A stretch of 9,265 nt of DNA from an uncultured Bilophila sp. Its GTDB lineage: Bacteria; Desulfobacterota; Desulfovibrionia; Desulfovibrionales; Desulfovibrionaceae. A program made the position numbers and the translations under genes. This document shows positions 6,134 through 9,265 of this stretch, piece after piece. The notes under the pieces are model-generated. The model saw nothing but the letters and a program-made list of their open reading frames with translations, was not told the DNA's origin and made no database searches. How positions within the stretch are numbered: the stretch's first letter is position 1; every line of letters starts with the position of its first letter. The stretch is taken from the NCBI GenBank assembly GCA_959604115.1, contig CAUHBW010000128.1:1-9265 (forward strand). The letters run 5' to 3'.

Positions 6134-6541
6134 GTGGACGGGCGGCGCGTTCTCGTCGTTGATGACGAGGTGCATTTCCGGTACTTTCTCAAGGTGCTTC
6201 TGGAGAAGGCCGGATATGCCGTGAAGACGGCCCGCAACGGGATCGAGGCGCTTGAGGTGCTGCGGTCGTGGCGGCCGGACGCCATCACGCTGGACGTCAT
6301 GATGCCCGAACAGAGCGGCCTTACCTTTTACGGCGCCGTGTGCGGCGACGACGACTGGAAGACCATCCCCGTGGTCATGCTGTCCGCCGTGCCGGTGCCC
6401 GTCAGGGAACACGCCCTCGCCACGCTCGCCCTCACGCGGGGACCGATCCCCGCTCCGGCGGCCTGCCTCGAAAAACCGTGTACGCCGGAAGCGCTGCTCG
6501 ACGCCGTCAACCGGCTTTTTTCCGAATCCACTACCGCCTGA
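6134..6541 (+). CDS. Stand-alone response regulator receiver protein (first of two)
   Basis: A CheY-like receiver of 135 residues without an output domain. The acidic pocket is Asp10 and Asp11, the phosphorylation site Asp54 (TLDVMMPEQSG), the switch residue Ser84 (VVMLSAV) and the conserved lysine Lys114 (CLEKPCTPE). There are 29 residues between Ser84 and Lys114, clearly more than the usual 17-21, because of a Pro/Ala-rich insertion (about residues 96-110). This lies on the alpha4-beta5 face that normally contacts partners. The start is GTG at 6134, two bases after the USP stop, with no clear Shine-Dalgarno, which suggests translational coupling. Likely partner: the PAS histidine kinase downstream. 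Lacking an output domain, it probably acts by protein contact or in a phosphorelay. Confidence 0.88.
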   Translation: MDGRRVLVVDDEVHFRYFLKVLLEKAGYAVKTARNGIEALEVLRSWRPDAITLDVMMPEQSGLTFYGAVCGDDDWKTIPVVMLSAVPVPVREHALATLALTRGPIPAPAACLEKPCTPEALLDAVNRLFSESTTA

Positions 6542-6562
6542 TCCGCACGCAAGGAGAGTCCC

Positions 6563-6952
6563 ATGCCCAAGAAGATCCTGACCATCGACGACGACCCGTA
6601 TATCGTCAAGTACATCACCGAAGTCCTTTCCGACAACGGCTATGCGACCTGTTCCGCGTCCAGCGTCGAAGAGGCCCTCTCCGTTCTCGAAGCCGAAAAG
6701 CCCGACCTCGTGACGCTGGACATGGAAATGCCCGACGAATGGGGCCCCCGCTTCTACCGCAAGATGACCATGAACCCCGAGTTCAGGGACACCCCCGTCA
6801 TCGTGATCAGCGGCCTGCAGGGCATCCACCTCGCCATCCGCAACGCGGTGGCCACCCTCCAGAAGCCCTTCGATCCCGAGGAACTGCTTTCCATCGTCAA
6901 CCGGGTTCTGGAGTCCAAGGACGCCACCCGCCAGGCCATGGACGGCGAATAA
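6563..6952 (+). CDS. Stand-alone response regulator receiver protein (second of two)
   Basis: A 129-residue CheY/DivK-like receiver with all catalytic residues: Asp9 to Asp11, phosphorylation site Asp53 (TLDMEMPDEWG), Ser83 (VIVISGL) and Lys101 (LQKPFDPEEL). It has no DNA-binding or enzymatic output domain. It is related to the preceding receiver: both have a T-L-D-x-M-M/E-M-P stretch and a P-E-x-L-L-x-x-V-N-R-x-x end, so a tandem duplication followed by divergence is likely. AAGGAG (6551-6556) lies 6 bp before the ATG. The next gene, the kinase, follows after 55 bp containing a strong hairpin. It likely receives phosphate from that kinase; its target could be a component of the locus, but nothing in the sequence shows it. 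Confidence 0.9.
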   Translation: MPKKILTIDDDPYIVKYITEVLSDNGYATCSASSVEEALSVLEAEKPDLVTLDMEMPDEWGPRFYRKMTMNPEFRDTPVIVISGLQGIHLAIRNAVATLQKPFDPEELLSIVNRVLESKDATRQAMDGE

Positions 6953-6963
6953 GCCTTTTCCTT

Positions 6964-6999
6964 TCCGGCGGTTCCCCGCGAACCGCCGGAGCCGCGGGG
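6964..6999 (+). promoter_or_regulatory. Two competing hairpins at the kinase ribosome binding site
   Basis: The first hairpin has a perfect 11-bp stem, 6964-6974 with 6980-6990 (TCCGGCGGTTC / GAACCGCCGGA), and a CCCGC loop. The alternative pairs CCCCGCG (6974-6980) with CGCGGGG (6993-6999), which includes the start of the G run (6996-7001) that serves as Shine-Dalgarno for the kinase gene at 7008. The two use the same bases and cannot both form in full. There is no T run, so this is not a simple terminator. A translation switch or an RNA stability element are both possible. The pairings are seen in the sequence; any switching is inference. Confidence 0.5.
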
Positions 7000-7007
7000 G
7001 GACGACG

Positions 7008-8867
7008 ATGCGAAGCCGATTCGGAGCCTACCGCCTCATGGTGAAGACCATCACCATGACGGCGCTGCTGTTTCTCGCCGGGGTGGGAGCCGTGCTCTGG
7101 CTGATGCCCTTCGAATGGCTGTGGATCATCCTGCCCTCCGTCACGCTCTTCCTGTGCGCCGTCTCCGTGGGCCTCTACTGGTACGAGGTGCGTCTGCCCA
7201 TCAGCCGCATGATCGCCAGCATGCAGGCCATGCGCGAGGGACAGGCCGTCACCCTCGACGACGCCCGCCGCGACGACGAGTTCGGCCAGCTCGCGCACGC
7301 CATCGTCGAATTCAGCATCCGCAACCAGCACCAGCTCGAAGAAATGCGCCGCCGCAAGGACGACTTCCAGCGGCTGTTCGACATGGTGCCCTGCGGCATC
7401 TCCGTGCAGGACCGCGACTACCACCTGCTCCGCTGGAACCACAGCTTCGCCATGCGCTACGCCCCGCAGCCGGGGCAGACCTGCTACGAAGTCTACAAGA
7501 ACCGCTCCACGCCCTGCCCCGAGTGCTCCGTCGTCCGCACATGGGACGAAGGCATCGTCCAGTGCACGCAGGAAAGCCGGGTCAACGCCGACGGCACGCG
7601 CGACTACTGGTTCGTGCAGACCGTCCCCCTCTTCGGCCGCGACGGCAACGTCTCCTCTGTCATGGAAATGAGCATCGACATGACGCTCATCCATACTCTC
7701 CAGAGCCAGCTCCAAGCCTCCGAACGCACCCACAAGGCCATTTTCGACAGCATCCCCAACGCCGTACTCCTGCTCGACGCCGCCGAGCTGACCATCACCG
7801 ACTGCAACCCGACCTCCGTCAAGATGTACGGACGCCCGCGCGAGGAACTCATCGGCCGCAGCATCCTCGACCTGTTCCTGCCCGAGGAACGCGAGCAGTA
7901 CGCCTCGCAGCTCCGCGCCTTCACCGTCTTTTCCGGCGTGACCAACATCCGGGCCGACGGCACGCCCCTGCGCGTGGACATCCGGTCCGCCCCGGCGCGG
8001 ATCGAGGACCGCCCGGTCCGCATTCTGTGCGCCACGGACGTCACCGAACGCATCGAGATGGAGCAGAAGTTCATTCAGGCGGGCAAGATGGCGACCCTCG
8101 GGGAAATGGCCACCGGCGTGGCCCATGAGCTGAACCAGCCTCTCACCGTCATCAAGGGCGCGGCGAGCTACTTCCTGCGCAAAATCCGCCGCGACGAACC
8201 CATCGCCCCGGAAACGCTCTCCGAACTGTCCGCGGAGATCAACGGGCAGGTGGACCGCGCCAGCGACATCATCAACCACATGCGCGCCTTCGGCCGCAAG
8301 TCCGACCTCACCCTGCTCGACACGGACGTCAACGCCGTGGTCGCGCGGGCCTGCGATCTGTTCGGCCGCCAGCTCGTGGTGCACGGCATCACGCTGGAAA
8401 CCGCGCTCGCGCCGGACCTGCCCTCCGTGCTCGCCATCCCCAACCGGCTCGAGCAGGTCATCGTCAACCTCGTGCTCAACGCCCGCGACGCCGTGGAGGA
8501 ACGCGCCAAGACCGATCCCGACCGGCCCGCCGTCATCGGCGTCAGCACCGGAACGGAAGGCAACACCGTGCTCCTGTCCGTCTGGGACTCCGGCACCGGC
8601 ATCCCTTCGCATCTGCTGAACAAGATTTTCGAACCCTTCTTCACCACCAAGCCCGTCGGAAAGGGCACCGGCCTCGGCCTTTCCATCATCTACGGGCTGA
8701 TCAAGGACTTCGGCGGCACCATCGCCGCCCGGAACCGCGACGAGGGCGGCGCGGCCTTTGAAATCCGGCTCCCGGTCACCCGGCGCGGCGAAAGCCCGTC
8801 CCCGGAACAGCCGGAGTGCCCCGCTCCCCAAGCGACCGCCGCACCGGCGGCACAGCAACAAGGATGA
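7008..8867 (+). CDS. Membrane-bound PAS-PAS sensor histidine kinase
   Basis: The 619-residue protein has two membrane helices (about residues 13-33 and 37-58) joined by a very short turn, so almost nothing is exposed to the periplasm. A HAMP-like linker (about 59-105), PAS domain 1 (about 118-228) and PAS domain 2 (about 240-352) follow. Then comes the HisKA domain with the H-box His373 (GVAHELNQPL) and the HATPase domain: N-box Asn491 (NLVLNARDA), G1 Asp527 (DSGTGIP), F-box (FEPFFTT) and G2 Gly553 (GTGLGLSI). The last roughly 30 residues are Pro/Ala/Gln-rich. PAS 1 carries Cys159 and a C-x2-C pair, Cys170/Cys173 (CYEVY ... PCPEC), a feature of a PAS subgroup that may bind metal or sense thiol redox state. 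The kinase lacks a receiver, so it must signal to the separate receivers of the operon. The ATG at 7008 follows GGGGGG by 6 bp. The next gene starts 3 bp after its stop. Confidence 0.92.
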   Translation: MRSRFGAYRLMVKTITMTALLFLAGVGAVLWLMPFEWLWIILPSVTLFLCAVSVGLYWYEVRLPISRMIASMQAMREGQAVTLDDARRDDEFGQLAHAIVEFSIRNQHQLEEMRRRKDDFQRLFDMVPCGISVQDRDYHLLRWNHSFAMRYAPQPGQTCYEVYKNRSTPCPECSVVRTWDEGIVQCTQESRVNADGTRDYWFVQTVPLFGRDGNVSSVMEMSIDMTLIHTLQSQLQASERTHKAIFDSIPNAVLLLDAAELTITDCNPTSVKMYGRPREELIGRSILDLFLPEEREQYASQLRAFTVFSGVTNIRADGTPLRVDIRSAPARIEDRPVRILCATDVTERIEMEQKFIQAGKMATLGEMATGVAHELNQPLTVIKGAASYFLRKIRRDEPIAPETLSELSAEINGQVDRASDIINHMRAFGRKSDLTLLDTDVNAVVARACDLFGRQLVVHGITLETALAPDLPSVLAIPNRLEQVIVNLVLNARDAVEERAKTDPDRPAVIGVSTGTEGNTVLLSVWDSGTGIPSHLLNKIFEPFFTTKPVGKGTGLGLSIIYGLIKDFGGTIAARNRDEGGAAFEIRLPVTRRGESPSPEQPECPAPQATAAPAAQQQG

Positions 8868-8870
8868 TTC

Positions 8871-9265
8871 ATGGAGACTCCCGTTCGCGTTTTGCTTGTC
8901 GATGACGAACCCGGCATCCGCCGCGTCCTCGGCGCGCTGATCAAGGATTTCGGCTACGACGTGCTGGCCGTGGAAAGCGCCCGCGAGGCGCTGGACGCCT
9001 TCACCGACAATCCCTTCCCGCTCGTGGTCACGGACATCCGCATGCCCGGCATGGACGGGCTGGCCCTGCTCGAACGGGTGCGCAGCCGCAACGCGGACAC
9101 GCAGGTGATCATGATCACCGGGCACGGCGACATGGACATCGCCGTCGAATGCCTGCGCCTCGGCGCGGCGGACTTCATTGCCAAGCCCGTCAACGACGAC
9201 CTGCTGGAGCACTCGCTGAAACGTGCCGCCGAACAATACTCCCTGCGCGAACAGATCCGCTGCCA
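8871..9265 (+). CDS. Response regulator, N-terminal receiver domain (truncated by window edge)
   Basis: From the ATG at 8871 the frame is open to the window end (131 codons). It encodes a full receiver domain: Asp11-Asp12, phosphorylation site Asp55 (VTDIRMPGMDG), Thr83 (MITGHGDMDIAV) and Lys105 (IAKPVNDD). The TGHGDM and GAADFIAKP motifs are typical of receivers that precede an output domain, either NtrC-type AAA+/DNA-binding or a further histidine kinase. After the receiver a helix begins (AAEQYSLREQIRC), so a second domain is likely but cannot be named. Its AAGGA (8859-8863) lies in the last codons of the kinase gene and the ATG is 3 bp past the kinase stop, so the two are translationally coupled. 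It is the prime candidate for the kinase's cognate regulator. Confidence 0.9.
   Translation, partial: METPVRVLLVDDEPGIRRVLGALIKDFGYDVLAVESAREALDAFTDNPFPLVVTDIRMPGMDGLALLERVRSRNADTQVIMITGHGDMDIAVECLRLGAADFIAKPVNDDLLEHSLKRAAEQYSLREQIRC

Noticed and set aside
6964..6990. Strong hairpin considered as an intrinsic terminator after the second receiver
   Set aside because: No U run follows on either strand; the next bases on the plus strand are GC-rich and lead straight into the kinase start.
6897..9236. A 779-codon open frame on the minus strand opposite the kinase and last receiver
   Set aside because: It is a shadow of GC-rich coding sequence on the other strand. The plus-strand genes have full kinase and receiver motifs, and the antisense product has a low-complexity Gly/Val/Asp/His-rich composition.

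Overview
The window looks like a chromosomal segment of a GC-rich, sulfate-reducing Desulfovibrionales bacterium (Desulfovibrio sensu lato). The main evidence is a complete set of genes matching the Tmc transmembrane redox complex: a Trp-rich repeat protein (TmcD), a b-type membrane subunit (TmcC), an HdrD-like iron-sulfur protein (TmcB) and a tetraheme type II cytochrome c3 (TmcA). Species cannot be assigned from the sequence alone.

Layout. At the left edge (1-229, minus strand) is the 5' end of a TusA/YedF-type sulfur or selenium carrier gene, cut by the window edge. A divergent intergenic region follows. Between about 380 and 800 it is markedly AT-rich and carries an 18-bp perfect palindrome, a 9-bp-period direct repeat and smaller dyads. 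From 926 to the right edge every gene is on the plus strand, and most gaps are 2-28 bp: tmcD, tmcC, tmcB, a 122-bp hairpin-bearing gap, tmcA, a 172-aa orphan protein, a tandem-domain universal stress protein, two stand-alone receiver proteins, a membrane PAS-PAS histidine kinase, and the 5' part of a third receiver protein cut by the right edge.

How the genes work together. In the known Tmc system, periplasmic cytochrome c3 passes electrons from H2 (or formate) oxidation to TmcA. They then cross the membrane through the b hemes of TmcC to the Fe-S centres of cytoplasmic TmcB, for use in sulfate reduction. In this window the redox module is joined without an obvious terminator to a signalling module (USP, three receivers, one kinase). 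The kinase has almost no periplasmic domain and a Cys-bearing PAS domain, which suggests it senses a membrane or cytoplasmic redox state; that is inference.

The points most worth a second look are the redox-plus-signalling operon itself, the 172-aa orphan between tmcA and the USP, two mutually exclusive RNA hairpins overlapping the kinase ribosome binding site, the palindromes in the control region, and a composition change early in tmcD. No transposase, tRNA, rRNA, CRISPR array or phage gene was seen.
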